This document shows positions 42,099 through 51,318 of a stretch of 64,000 nt of DNA, in pieces (positions within the stretch are counted from its first letter, which is position 1; each line of letters begins with the position of its first letter). Under the pieces are notes generated by a model that was given only the letters and a program-made list of their open reading frames with translations, ran no database searches and was not told the DNA's origin. The translations under genes and the position numbers were made by a program. Source of the stretch: JASUTC01 sp964604305 (GTDB lineage: Bacteria > Thermotogota > Thermotogae > MWEM01); contig CAZRYM010000006.1 of NCBI GenBank assembly GCA_964604305.1, positions 1 through 64,000 of the forward strand, in the 5' to 3' direction.

Positions 42099-44579
42099 TT
42101 AACGAATGATTATTTGTGTGTTCATATGAAATTCCTTATGATGATCATCATAGGTTTCAACTCTGTTCTTACCTAACTTTTTAGCTATATAGAGGGCAAT
42201 GTCACCCCGTCTTTCAAGTTCTTTGTAGTCATCGTATTCGTCTTTTTCCATGGCATCTATACCAAAACTCATGGAAGTTTTAAAAGGAAATATAGGTATT
42301 TCTTCTATTGAAGTTCTCATTTTTTCTGCCACCTTCAACGCTCCTTCCACATTCGTATTGGGAAGGATAACTGAGAATTCCTCACCGCCATACCTTGCAA
42401 CAATGTCGAATTTTCTTGTTGTGGCCAACAGGATTTTTGATATTTCCTTGAGAACTTCATCACCTGTCTGATGACCATAAGTATCATTCACCAATTTAAA
42501 GGAATCAATATCCCCAATAATGAAAGAAATAGGCATCTTATAACGTATGGCTTTTTCAAATTCCTCTTTGAAGCGCTCCTCATAATACCACCTGCTGTAA
42601 AGACCCGTAAGACTATCATACATACTGTTTTGAAGGTATAAGGTGTTTTTGACAAACAGGGTAATAACAGGTTCAATTTGATTTAGGAAAATGGGAAGGA
42701 AATTGGGATTCTCATCATATTCCGTGGCTTCGTTGTCAAAGAGGTGGAGGACAACCTTTTTTGAAGCATCAATTATATAGGAACGTTTGATATTTAAAGG
42801 AGATAGTTGTAAGTGATTTGGTTTTTCCAAAACATTTAATAAAGTTTTTTCGTTAATTGGATCGGTGTAATTTAAATCAAAATAATTTTTTATTCTGTCC
42901 CCGTCCAAGAGTATAATCACACCACTTTTTGCTTTAGTCAAACTACTAATCCAATAGAGTATTTGTTTTAGCGTTTCCACAGAATTATCCGTAATGTCAA
43001 TGTTGCGTGAAAATTCAAGAATTTCATTCAAGGCGCTCATTCGGACTAAATTGTTGTCACAAATCTTTTTATAGTTTTCAAACGTTGAAATCTTTTTCTC
43101 GTTCCGTGTTTCATAGATAAATCCTTCAATATGATTTCGAAGTTCCAGTAGATTCATTTCATCTGCAGGTATGATCTTATCGATTTCTTTTGCCGCTTTC
43201 AGATATCCCGTTTTTTTATAAATCATTTGTGCTTTGTTCAGATAAAAACGCGCTTCTTCATAATTCTCATTAAGAAGATAAGATCTTCCCAATGCTTCAT
43301 TTAAAAGTGCATTTGATAATTTCAAACCTGAGCTTTTATAATCAGCGATCGTTTTCTTAACTGTGTTTTGAAATATTTCAGGAAATAATCTTGTAAATTT
43401 TCTGTAGAAGCTCAGAAGGATTTCTTCTTTCCATAATAGATCCTGTTTGAAGAAATCAATGAAGAAAGCTTCCAATTCATCTTTATCAGTTATCTTGTAA
43501 AAGTCTACAAATTGGTTGAACCCATAAACTCGGTAATCCCATGAAAGGTTATCGAGTCTTTTTTCTCCCTCGACGTGAGTGACCAACATAAAACCTGCTA
43601 CTACGGAAAGTCTTAAACATTTTCCTTTAAGTTCTTCTTCCGGATTCAACCTCAAAGCCTTGTTTACATGCAAATCCACTAGTTTAATGTCCTTATTATA
43701 AAAATGAAACATACCTTCCAGATAGTAGGCATTTGCAAGTGTAGAATGGTCTTTTGAGCGTTTTGACATTTGTTTCATTTCTTGTAATCTCTTCCAAAAT
43801 TCTTCTGTATTTCCCGAATAAATGTAATAAAAAAGCCATTGTGTTTCTATTTTTAGGAGCATCTTTTTATGAGGAAAAAAGTCACTGATTTGGGATAACC
43901 GTTCAAGAAGATTCAAGCCTTTGACAGAGGGAAAATTGATTACGTAAAACTCGGCTATCCTGATATACAATTCAGCTGTAACAAAAAACAACCTGGAATC
44001 TTCTATCATCAGAAACGCCTTTCTCATCATCGCCTCAGCAAGAGTTATCATTCCCCTCTTTTGATAGTATTCTCCCAAAATAACATAAGCTCTTGCCATG
44101 ACCAACTTTGTCTTTTCTCCAAGGCAGTTTTCATCAACAGTCTTCAAATTACTTGAGATAATTTCAAAGGCCTTATCCCTATCTTGCATATAAAAGAGAA
44201 TCTCAGCGTGAAAAAACAGTGAAAGAAGCTCATAATAGGTGAAAGAAGCCTTTTTTGTGTAATATTCAGAATGAGAAGTTATTGTGTTAAAAAGCTCATG
44301 TGCTTCCTGAAATTTTTGTTCTTGCACCAAAAATTGCATATTTAGATGTAAAAAGCGTATATCATTGGGAACCAAACTCTTTAAATTTTCAGGGGTTTTT
44401 ATGTGATTGGAAGCATAAAGAAACCCCAGCCATTCTACAAAATAGGGAGAAATTTCTTCTCTATTTAGATAAGATAAAGCCTTTGATGCAGCTTCAAGTG
44501 CAGATTGAATTGATTCAGAATGATAATAGGCCTGTCTGGACTGAATAATTAACTCAGCAGCCTTTTTTCGCCTTTCCAA
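42099..44579 (-). CDS. TPR-containing diguanylate cyclase
   Basis: An 826-residue cytoplasmic protein. The N-terminal half is a run of TPR-like helical repeats (for example LANAYYLEGMFHFYNKDIKL), a GAF-like segment lies near residues 510-640, and the C-terminal domain is GGDEF. The active site is RYGGEEFSVIL (GGEEF at 731-735). The product-inhibition I-site RKFD lies at 722-725, exactly five residues before it, so cyclic-di-GMP synthesis with feedback control is likely. No EAL or HD-GYP domain is present. The TTG start follows AAGGAG. It is downstream of nrdG and may share its transcript. Confidence 0.9.
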   Translation of the reverse strand: MERRKKAAELIIQSRQAYYHSESIQSALEAASKALSYLNREEISPYFVEWLGFLYASNHIKTPENLKSLVPNDIRFLHLNMQFLVQEQKFQEAHELFNTITSHSEYYTKKASFTYYELLSLFFHAEILFYMQDRDKAFEIISSNLKTVDENCLGEKTKLVMARAYVILGEYYQKRGMITLAEAMMRKAFLMIEDSRLFFVTAELYIRIAEFYVINFPSVKGLNLLERLSQISDFFPHKKMLLKIETQWLFYYIYSGNTEEFWKRLQEMKQMSKRSKDHSTLANAYYLEGMFHFYNKDIKLVDLHVNKALRLNPEEELKGKCLRLSVVAGFMLVTHVEGEKRLDNLSWDYRVYGFNQFVDFYKITDKDELEAFFIDFFKQDLLWKEEILLSFYRKFTRLFPEIFQNTVKKTIADYKSSGLKLSNALLNEALGRSYLLNENYEEARFYLNKAQMIYKKTGYLKAAKEIDKIIPADEMNLLELRNHIEGFIYETRNEKKISTFENYKKICDNNLVRMSALNEILEFSRNIDITDNSVETLKQILYWISSLTKAKSGVIILLDGDRIKNYFDLNYTDPINEKTLLNVLEKPNHLQLSPLNIKRSYIIDASKKVVLHLFDNEATEYDENPNFLPIFLNQIEPVITLFVKNTLYLQNSMYDSLTGLYSRWYYEERFKEEFEKAIRYKMPISFIIGDIDSFKLVNDTYGHQTGDEVLKEISKILLATTRKFDIVARYGGEEFSVILPNTNVEGALKVAEKMRTSIEEIPIFPFKTSMSFGIDAMEKDEYDDYKELERRGDIALYIAKKLGKNRVETYDDHHKEFHMNTQIIIR

Positions 44580-44597
44580 AGAGTTCCACTCCTTTTG

Positions 44598-45263
44598 CTA
44601 AAAACCTCTATAAAGGATATCTATGTTTTTTATATCGAGATACTGGAACCAATGATCTATTTCACTTTTTTTGTATGTTTTCTCGTTTTTTTCTAAAGGG
44701 CGATATTGTTGTAAAGTAATCTTTTTGATACCATTAAATTTTACCATATTTAGCATCTTTTTAAAAGTGTCAAAATTGACATATTCGGGAAAAAGAGTTA
44801 CCCGAACCTCAAAATCATTAAATTGTTTTAACTTTTGAAGGGCTTGTTGGATTGTTGAAAGCTCAATCGACGAAAAGGGTTTATAATCAAAAGCTTTGAA
44901 ATCCATCGCGCAAAAATCTGCATAATCAGCAATACCGGCCATCAATTCAGGATGGGACCCGTTTGTATCAACTTTCAAAAACTTGTTTGGGAAAAGTTGT
45001 TTAAATCTCTGACAAAATGTTATTAGTTCCTTGCCGTACAAAGTTGGTTCGCCCCCGGTAATAACGAGGGCGTCCAACATATTGCTTCTTTTTTTAAAAA
45101 AATCGAAGACCTCTGCTTCGTCAATTGATCCTTCTCTTTTTTTTATCAGCGACTTGTTGTGGCAATATTTACAATTAAAGTTGCACCCGGATGTAAATAC
45201 CGTTGTCGCTACTTTCTTCGGATAGTCGGTCAGGCTCAGCTTCTCGATCCCTGCGAATTTCAT
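44598..45263 (-). CDS. nrdG: Anaerobic ribonucleotide reductase activating protein
   Basis: Radical SAM enzyme of 221 residues that installs the glycyl radical on NrdD. KFAGIEKLSLTDYPKKVA is the family N-terminus, CNFNCKYCHNKS the CxxxCxxC cluster site, and ITGGEPTLYG the SAM-binding glycine motif. The ATG has the SD AAGGTG and lies 89 bases inside the end of nrdD in a different frame, an unusually long overlap. Confidence 0.95.
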   Translation of the reverse strand: MKFAGIEKLSLTDYPKKVATTVFTSGCNFNCKYCHNKSLIKKREGSIDEAEVFDFFKKRSNMLDALVITGGEPTLYGKELITFCQRFKQLFPNKFLKVDTNGSHPELMAGIADYADFCAMDFKAFDYKPFSSIELSTIQQALQKLKQFNDFEVRVTLFPEYVNFDTFKKMLNMVKFNGIKKITLQQYRPLEKNEKTYKKSEIDHWFQYLDIKNIDILYRGF

Positions 45264-47349
45264 CTTTCACACCTTCTTTGAGAGAATAAGTTTCACGTTG
45301 TTTGAATTCTTGTTGTTTTCCGTTATTCCAATGTTGTACAGGCCTGTAATACCCCGTTATTCTTGAATAGGTTTCGGTAGGTTTTGAACAGATGGGACAG
45401 GTATAAACCTCACCGGGGATATAACCATGATCAGTACATATGGAATAAGTTGGCGAAAGTGTGAAGTACGGAATTCTGTAATTCTCTGCAATCTTTTTGA
45501 CCAAAGACCTGGCAGTTTCCCAGTCCTGTATTCTTTCTCCCAGGAATGCATGGAATACCGTTCCACCGGTGTACTTGGTTTGAAGGGTTTCCTGTATGTC
45601 CAGCGCCTCAAACATGTCTTTTGTGAAATTGACGGGAAGATGGGAAGAATTGGTGTAATAAGGTGTGTCTTTCCCCGCTGTTATGATGTCAGAGAAACGT
45701 TTTTTATCATGTTTGGCCAATCGATAAGAGGTGGATTCTGCCGGAGTGGCTTCCAGATTGTAAAGGTTTCCCGTTTCCTCCTGGAAATCAGCCAGTCTCT
45801 CTCTCATTGTATCCAAAACCTTTTTAGAGAAAGTAAGAGCCGCTTCATCATCAATTGTCTTATTCAGCCATTTTGCGTTGAGACAAGCTTCATTCATCCC
45901 TACAAGACCGATTGTGGAAAAATGGTTGTCAAAATCTTTGAGATAATGCCTTGTATAGGGATAAAGACCGAATTCATTTAATTTCTCAATGACTCTTCGT
46001 TTTATTTCCAAGCTTCTCTTGGCGATTTCCATGTTTTTCTCGAGTAAGTGAAAGAAATCATCTTCATTTGAACTAAGGTAAGCCATTTTAGGAAGATTCA
46101 GCGTTACCACGCCGATGGAACCGGTGAATTCATCTGAACCGAAGAGGCCGCCCCCCCTTCTGCGCAACTCTCTTTTGTCCAGTTGAAGTCGGCAACACAT
46201 ACTTCTTACATCAGATGGGTTTAGGTCTGAATTGATAAAGTTTTGAAAATAGGGGGTTCCGTATTTTGACGTCATCTCAAAAAGAAGTGGGACATTTTCA
46301 TTTTCCCAATCGAAATCCCTTGTGATGTTATAAGTCGGAATCGGATATTGGAACCCTCTTCCCGCATAGTCTCCTTCAAGCATCACTTCAATAAAGGCTC
46401 TGTTAATCATGTTCATCTCTGTCTGACAATCACCGTATGTAAATTCCTGCGGTTTGCCTCCGACTATTGCGGGCATTTCCTTTAAATCTTCCGGAACGAC
46501 CCAATCTAGAGTGATATTGGAAAAGGGTGATTGGGTTCCCCATCTGCTTGGCGTGTTAACGCCGAATACAAAGGATTGAATAGCTTGTTTGGTTTCTCTG
46601 TAGGATAGGTTGTCACTTTTAACAAAAGGAGCCAAGTAGGTGTCAAAGGAGCTGAATGCCTGTGCACCTGCCCATTCATTTTGAAGAACTCCGAGAAAAT
46701 TCACCATTTGATTTGAAAGTGTTGACAGATGTTTGGCCGGTGCGCTGGTAATCTTTCCCGTAACACCTCCCAGACCTTTTTCGATAAGCTGCCTGAGACT
46801 CCATCCGGCACAATATCCTGAAAGCATGGAAAGATCATGAATATGCAAATCACCATTTTTGTGAGCACGTCCGATTTCTTCATCGTAGAGTTCATTCAAC
46901 CAGTAATTGGCGATGACTGTGCCGCTGTTATGTAGGATCAACCCTCCGATGGAATAAGAAACAGTGCTGTTTTCCTTGACTCGCCAATCTGCTTTTTCAA
47001 GATAATCATTTACAGTTGAAGAGAAATTAAGCATATCTTTTGTTAGTTCTCTGATATTTTGATGCTGCTTTCTGTAAATGATGTAAGCCTTTGCAACCTC
47101 GGTGAAACCGGATTCCTCCAACACTTCTTCTACATTGTCCTGAAGTTTTTCAATATCTATGATGTTATCCGTTATCTGAGATTGTGATTTTGAAACAGCT
47201 CTGAGTGCCAGTAATTGTAGAATATCCTCGTTGTAAGCTGACTCTGTTGCTTCAAACGCCTTTTGAATTGCCTTTTGTATCTTGTCAATTTGAAATTCTG
47301 CAATCTTGCCATCGCGTTTCTTAATCCCCAGTATGGATTTATTACTCAT
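45175..47349 (-). CDS. nrdD: Anaerobic (class III) ribonucleoside-triphosphate reductase
   Basis: Reduces ribonucleotides to deoxyribonucleotides without oxygen; 724 residues. An N-terminal ATP-cone (IKKRDGKIAEFQIDKIQKAI) regulates it, the core shows LGGVTGKITSAPAKHLSTLS-like and MNEACLN segments, a zinc site lies at CTDHGYIPGEVYTCPICSKP, and the glycyl radical site is RITGYY with Gly666. After the normal family end (about QQEFKQRETY) a 36-residue extension runs on into the nrdG coding region. The ATG at 47349 follows CAGGGGG; the longer frame lies in the promoter. Two NrdR-like boxes cover the promoter. Confidence 0.95.
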   Translation of the reverse strand: MSNKSILGIKKRDGKIAEFQIDKIQKAIQKAFEATESAYNEDILQLLALRAVSKSQSQITDNIIDIEKLQDNVEEVLEESGFTEVAKAYIIYRKQHQNIRELTKDMLNFSSTVNDYLEKADWRVKENSTVSYSIGGLILHNSGTVIANYWLNELYDEEIGRAHKNGDLHIHDLSMLSGYCAGWSLRQLIEKGLGGVTGKITSAPAKHLSTLSNQMVNFLGVLQNEWAGAQAFSSFDTYLAPFVKSDNLSYRETKQAIQSFVFGVNTPSRWGTQSPFSNITLDWVVPEDLKEMPAIVGGKPQEFTYGDCQTEMNMINRAFIEVMLEGDYAGRGFQYPIPTYNITRDFDWENENVPLLFEMTSKYGTPYFQNFINSDLNPSDVRSMCCRLQLDKRELRRRGGGLFGSDEFTGSIGVVTLNLPKMAYLSSNEDDFFHLLEKNMEIAKRSLEIKRRVIEKLNEFGLYPYTRHYLKDFDNHFSTIGLVGMNEACLNAKWLNKTIDDEAALTFSKKVLDTMRERLADFQEETGNLYNLEATPAESTSYRLAKHDKKRFSDIITAGKDTPYYTNSSHLPVNFTKDMFEALDIQETLQTKYTGGTVFHAFLGERIQDWETARSLVKKIAENYRIPYFTLSPTYSICTDHGYIPGEVYTCPICSKPTETYSRITGYYRPVQHWNNGKQQEFKQRETYSLKEGVKDEIRRDREAEPDRLSEESSDNGIYIRVQL

Positions 47350-47386
47350 AAAAAGACCCCCTGTATTTATCTGTTTTGTGTCCTCC

Positions 47387-47415
47387 ATTATACAACATGT
47401 AGTGTTCTTTGTCAA
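47387..47415 (-). promoter_or_regulatory. Promoter of nrdD-nrdG
   Basis: On the minus strand TTGACA (47410-47415) and TATAAT (47387-47392) are separated by exactly 17 bases. The spacer is filled by an NrdR-like box. Confidence 0.85.
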
Positions 47416-47436
47416 TGCGACCACTACAGATTGTTG
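47390..47436. promoter_or_regulatory. Tandem NrdR boxes in the nrdD promoter
   Basis: ATACAACATGTAGTGT (47390-47405) matches the NrdR consensus ACACwATATaTwGTGT at 13 of 16 positions. CCACTACAGATTGTTG (47421-47436) matches at 11. Their centres are 31 bp apart, the three-turn spacing typical of NrdR operators, and the first covers the spacer and -10 of the promoter. Confidence 0.75.
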
Positions 47437-47502
47437 TTGAAGCCAGCTTATAGTCGCACTTTAAATTATAATTTGGAATAATCCGGGTGTTTTTACCTTT
47501 TA

Positions 47503-47642
47503 AAAACTTCAAGGAGTGAACTTTCTCCCTGTGATTGAAAAGTGAAGTTTTTGAACTTTAAAACTTCAAGGAGTGAACTTTCTCCCTGTGATTGAAAAGT
47601 GAAGTTTTTGAACTTTAAAACTTCAAGGAGTGAACTTTCTCC
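47503..47642. repeat. 57-bp tandem repeat, 2.5 copies
   Basis: A 57-bp unit starting AAAACTTCAAGGAGTGAAC occurs twice without change and a third time for its first 26 bases (phases 47503, 47560, 47617). Each unit contains arms AAAACTTCA and TGAAGTTTT. It fills the space between the nrdD promoter region and the tRNA promoter, with no open frame. Confidence 0.9.
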
Positions 47643-47649
47643 AATACTC

Positions 47650-47678
47650 TTGCAATGGGTACCCATTTCTGGTAAAAT
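47650..47678 (+). promoter_or_regulatory. Promoter of tRNA-Thr and tilS
   Basis: TTGCAA (47650-47655), a 17-base spacer and TAAAAT (47673-47678) lie 17 bases before the tRNA 5' end. Confidence 0.75.
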
Positions 47679-47695
47679 ACATCTGTATTAAGAGG

Positions 47696-47771
47696 GCCAG
47701 TGTAGCTCAGCTGGTAGAGCGGCTCATTCGTAATGAGCAGGTCGTGGGTTCAAATCCTATCACTGGCTCCA
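47696..47771 (+). tRNA. tRNA-Thr (anticodon CGT)
   Basis: The 76 bases fold as a complete cloverleaf: acceptor GCCAGTG / CACTGGC, D stem GCTC / GAGC, anticodon stem GCTCA / TGAGC with loop TTCGTAA, T loop TTCAAAT, discriminator T and an encoded CCA. The CGT anticodon reads ACG. tilS begins 12 bases after the CCA with no terminator between, so the two are probably cotranscribed. Confidence 0.97.
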
Positions 47772-47783
47772 GTGGAGAATTAT

Positions 47784-49310
47784 ATGGATGAACAGAAGAA
47801 TACGAGAAAAGAAAAAAGGTTCCTGGAGGACCTTTTTTCTTTTATAAAAGAGAATACCAAAAAAGAAGACAAATTTGTTTTGGCAATCTCCGGCGGGGCA
47901 GATTCAATGGTGCTGCTTGATTTATTTTTAACCCTAAGTCAAAAAAATCCCATTTCTTTTTGTGTTGCTAATCTTGATCACAAAATCCGAAAAGAATCAG
48001 CAAACGAACAGCAGTGGTTAAGTTCCTTTTGTGCTGAAAAAGGGATCAGATTTTATGGACAGAGAGCAGATATCAAAGCACTCAAAAGTTCAATGGGAGC
48101 TACAGCGAGTTTGGAGGAGTTGGCAAGGAATGAGAGATATAGATTATTCAAAAAAATAAAGCAGGAATTTCAAGCAAAATGGGTCGTTACAGCCCATCAC
48201 AAAGATGATTTGCTGGAAACTTTCTTTCTGAGGTTATTACGTGGAACGGGTTTGAACGGTATCAACACACTAAATAAAGTGGATAGATCTTTTCTACGGC
48301 CCCTTTTAGGTTATTTCAAAGAAGAATTATTGAATTATGCAAAAGAAAGGAACTTGTTTTATTTTGAGGATTATTCGAATAAAGATACTCAGTTTTTAAG
48401 AAACAGAATCAGGCATAAAATGATTCCCTTTCTTCTTAAGGAGTTTGGGGAGAGTGTAAAAGAAATTCTTGTCAGGGATATTGATAATTTGAAAAATGCG
48501 GATAGAGTCGTTACTGAAATAGTGAACAAAGATATTCAAAAGGCCAGATTTACAAATGATTCAGTGACAATCAGCCAACATTTTTTAAAGGATAAATCCC
48601 AATCTTATCTTTATGAATTTTTAATCAGGCTGTATCAGAAATGGAATCGTACTCCATCAGGACTGACCGGTGTAAAGCTTGACAATATCTGTCGAAGGGT
48701 AATGGAAACGGGAGATTTTGAAATAACAATCAGTGATGATATCAGATTTTTACGCAGTAATAAAATCATCGGATTTGACAGACGCGTTCAAAAGAAAGAA
48801 AAAAGAGAAAAAAAGATTATTATGCTGGGTGAGCAGCTTCAAAAAAAACTTGAAGCAAATAACGTCATAACCCTTGGACTGAATTTGTTTGATTCTGGAA
48901 AATCTGTTAAATTAATGCTTCAAACAGGTTCTTTCAAAAAAAACTTTAAACCAACTGAGGCATCCCACACTGCTTTTATTGATTACGATTTGATTCAATT
49001 TCCATTATGCATAAGGTTATGGAATGAAGGAGACAGAATAAAGCCTCTTGGAATGAGTTGTTATAAAAGAGTTTCAAGGTTAATGACTGATGAAGGGATT
49101 AAAAAATACAATAAAAGAAGACAATTGATATTGGAAAACGGAAAACATGATATAATTTGGTGCATGGGGATAAGAATCTCTGAAGATTATAAAATAACCC
49201 CATCTACCGTAAGATGTTTAAAGATAATTTATATTGATTCAAACGAACAGGATATTGAAGGGAGGGAGCGGTGTATTCCGCAAAGATTTGCTAAAGATGA
49301 AGAAAAGTGA
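47784..49310 (+). CDS. tilS: tRNA(Ile)-lysidine synthetase
   Basis: Modifies C34 of tRNA-Ile(CAU) to lysidine so that AUA is read as isoleucine; 508 residues. The ATP-PPi loop is LAISGGADSMVLLDLF (Ser36 to Ser41). VANLDHKIRKESANEQQWL, TAHHKDDLLETFFLRLLRGT and FLRNRIRHKMIPFL are characteristic, and the C-terminal domain holds LWNEGDRIKPLGM. The ATG follows GGAG; the longer frame is inside the tRNA gene. The end overlaps ftsH by 38 bases, the tilS-ftsH neighbourhood being common in bacteria. Confidence 0.95.
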   Translation: MDEQKNTRKEKRFLEDLFSFIKENTKKEDKFVLAISGGADSMVLLDLFLTLSQKNPISFCVANLDHKIRKESANEQQWLSSFCAEKGIRFYGQRADIKALKSSMGATASLEELARNERYRLFKKIKQEFQAKWVVTAHHKDDLLETFFLRLLRGTGLNGINTLNKVDRSFLRPLLGYFKEELLNYAKERNLFYFEDYSNKDTQFLRNRIRHKMIPFLLKEFGESVKEILVRDIDNLKNADRVVTEIVNKDIQKARFTNDSVTISQHFLKDKSQSYLYEFLIRLYQKWNRTPSGLTGVKLDNICRRVMETGDFEITISDDIRFLRSNKIIGFDRRVQKKEKREKKIIMLGEQLQKKLEANNVITLGLNLFDSGKSVKLMLQTGSFKKNFKPTEASHTAFIDYDLIQFPLCIRLWNEGDRIKPLGMSCYKRVSRLMTDEGIKKYNKRRQLILENGKHDIIWCMGIRISEDYKITPSTVRCLKIIYIDSNEQDIEGRERCIPQRFAKDEEK

Positions 49311-51318
49311 TTTAATCAAAAAATTCTCCGTAGATAACAACGATGACAACAACGACCCAAAGAGAGAACCAAGATTTTCTATGAACAACAAGCCTCCAAG
49401 AAGGCCTAATAATAACCTTTTACTGTTGTTTGGTATGGTGGTTATCATCATACTGATTGCCATGGCGTATCAGGGGCCGATGACTAATTCCACCCAGGTT
49501 GTAGATTTCACAACCTTTTATTCCATGGTGAAGGATGGAAAAGTTCAGGAAATTGTGATAGATGACAGTGGTGTCATCACATTTAAAAGTGGTGGGTCAT
49601 TCCAGGATACGATGTATGAGGTATATGCCCCCTGGGTACTCAGAGATTCGGCCATAATGGAAGAGCTTATTGATAGTGGTGCAAAAATAAAGGGAAAACA
49701 AAACTCCGGTGATTTTTGGTGGGCGATACTTTTAAATATCGTACCTTTGTTGCTTTTTGTTTTTATATTCTTTTCAATGATGCGATCTGTTTCCGGCAGG
49801 GGTAATCAAGCTTTTACTTTTACTAAAAGCCCCGCAAAGAAGCTTTCGAAAGATAGGAAGAAGGTCACTTTCAAAGATGTGGCAGGTGTGGATGAGGCCA
49901 TAGAAGACCTGGAGGAACTCGTCATGTTTCTCAAAAACCCACAAAAGTTTAAAAAGATGAAGGCCAGGATGCCTAAAGGAGTTCTTTTAGTAGGTCCTCC
50001 CGGTACAGGAAAAACACTCTTATCAAGGGCTGTAGCCGGGGAAGCAGGTGTGCCCTTCTATCATATGAGTGGATCGGATTTTGTTGAGCTATTTGTCGGT
50101 GTAGGAGCGTCACGAGTTAGAGACTTATTTACACAAGCTAAGGCAGCTAGTCCTTCTGTTATTTTCATTGATGAAATAGATGCAGTTGGAAGACATAGAG
50201 GAGCCGGTCTTGGTGGTGGACATGATGAAAGAGAACAGACTTTGAACCAGATTCTGGTTGAAATGGACGGTTTTGAGGCAAATGAAGGTGTTATTGTAAT
50301 GGCAGCAACAAACAGGCCTGATATTCTTGACAAAGCGCTTCTCAGACCCGGTCGTTTTGATAGAAAGGTTATGGTTGATCCACCTGATGTAAAAGGCCGT
50401 GAAGAGATACTGGAGATTTATGCCAAAGACAGACCACTGGCTCCTGAGGTTAAACTGGAAATCATAGCAAAGCGAACGCCCGGTTTTGTTGGAGCTGATC
50501 TGGAAAACCTGATTAACGAGTCTTCGCTTCTTGCTTTAAGAAACAATAGAGAGCAAATCACCATGGATGACTTGGAAGAGGCTATTGACAGAGTTGTGGC
50601 AGGCCCCGAAAGAAAAAGCCGAATACTTTCTCCCGAGGAAAAAAGGATTATTGCTTTTCATGAACTTGGTCACGCCATCATACCTACCGTTTTAAAGACC
50701 AATGAACCGGTACACAGGGTATCCATTATTCCCAGAGGTCACGCAGCTCTGGGTTATACGCTGCAATTACCCGAAAAAGACAAATATCTGAACAGTAAAA
50801 CCGAATTGACCAACCGAATAACAGGACTTTTAGGTGGAAGGGCAGCTGAAGACTTTTTCTTTAATGAGATTACGACCGGGGCTGCAAACGATATCGAAAG
50901 GGCTTCAAAATTGGCAAGAACTATGATTTGTCAACTTGGCATGAGTGAGAATATGGGACCTGTAATGTGGGAAAGCGAAGAAGAGGAAGTATTTTTGGGT
51001 AAAGAAATTAACAAATCCAGAAATAGTGAAAAGATAGCCTTCCAGATTGATCAGGAAGTTAAAGACCTAATGAATAAATCTTATCAGAAGGCTTTGGAAA
51101 TTATATCAAGATATAAAACTGAAATTGAACATCTGGCTGAATTGTTACTGGAAGAGGAGGTTATCGAAGGAGATTACCTCAGAGAATTATTAGAACGTGA
51201 AGTCGGACAACATAAAAATTCACAAAAAGAACCGGAAGCAGTTACAGAAAGTTCCCAGGCAGGTGTTTCGGGGAAGGCAGATAATGATATTGATGAAGAA
51301 AGTAGAGAAGAAGAGTGA
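49273..51318 (+). CDS. ftsH: ATP-dependent zinc metalloprotease FtsH
   Basis: Membrane AAA+ protease of about 681 residues. Two transmembrane segments (about 40-60 and 150-172) flank a periplasmic domain. Walker A is GPPGTGKT (from Gly241), Walker B VIFIDEIDAVG, the second region of homology ATNRPDILDKALLRPGRFDR and the zinc site HELGH (His463, Glu464, His467). The GTG at 49273 follows GGGAGGGAG; an ATG at 49297 lacks an SD. The C-terminal tail is Glu/Ser-rich. It overlaps tilS and the next exported protein gene. Confidence 0.96.
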   Translation, partial: VFRKDLLKMKKSDLIKKFSVDNNDDNNDPKREPRFSMNNKPPRRPNNNLLLLFGMVVIIILIAMAYQGPMTNSTQVVDFTTFYSMVKDGKVQEIVIDDSGVITFKSGGSFQDTMYEVYAPWVLRDSAIMEELIDSGAKIKGKQNSGDFWWAILLNIVPLLLFVFIFFSMMRSVSGRGNQAFTFTKSPAKKLSKDRKKVTFKDVAGVDEAIEDLEELVMFLKNPQKFKKMKARMPKGVLLVGPPGTGKTLLSRAVAGEAGVPFYHMSGSDFVELFVGVGASRVRDLFTQAKAASPSVIFIDEIDAVGRHRGAGLGGGHDEREQTLNQILVEMDGFEANEGVIVMAATNRPDILDKALLRPGRFDRKVMVDPPDVKGREEILEIYAKDRPLAPEVKLEIIAKRTPGFVGADLENLINESSLLALRNNREQITMDDLEEAIDRVVAGPERKSRILSPEEKRIIAFHELGHAIIPTVLKTNEPVHRVSIIPRGHAALGYTLQLPEKDKYLNSKTELTNRITGLLGGRAAEDFFFNEITTGAANDIERASKLARTMICQLGMSENMGPVMWESEEEEVFLGKEINKSRNSEKIAFQIDQEVKDLMNKSYQKALEIISRYKTEIEHLAELLLEEEVIEGDYLRELLEREVGQHKNSQKEPEAVTESSQAGVSGKADNDIDEESREEE

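Noticed and set aside
45427..45981. 184-residue open frame antisense to nrdD
   Set aside because: It lies opposite a strongly conserved enzyme, has no SD and shows no protein-like domain pattern.
47503..47642. CRISPR array
   Set aside because: The whole 57-bp unit is repeated without unique spacers, so it is a simple tandem repeat. No cas genes are nearby.
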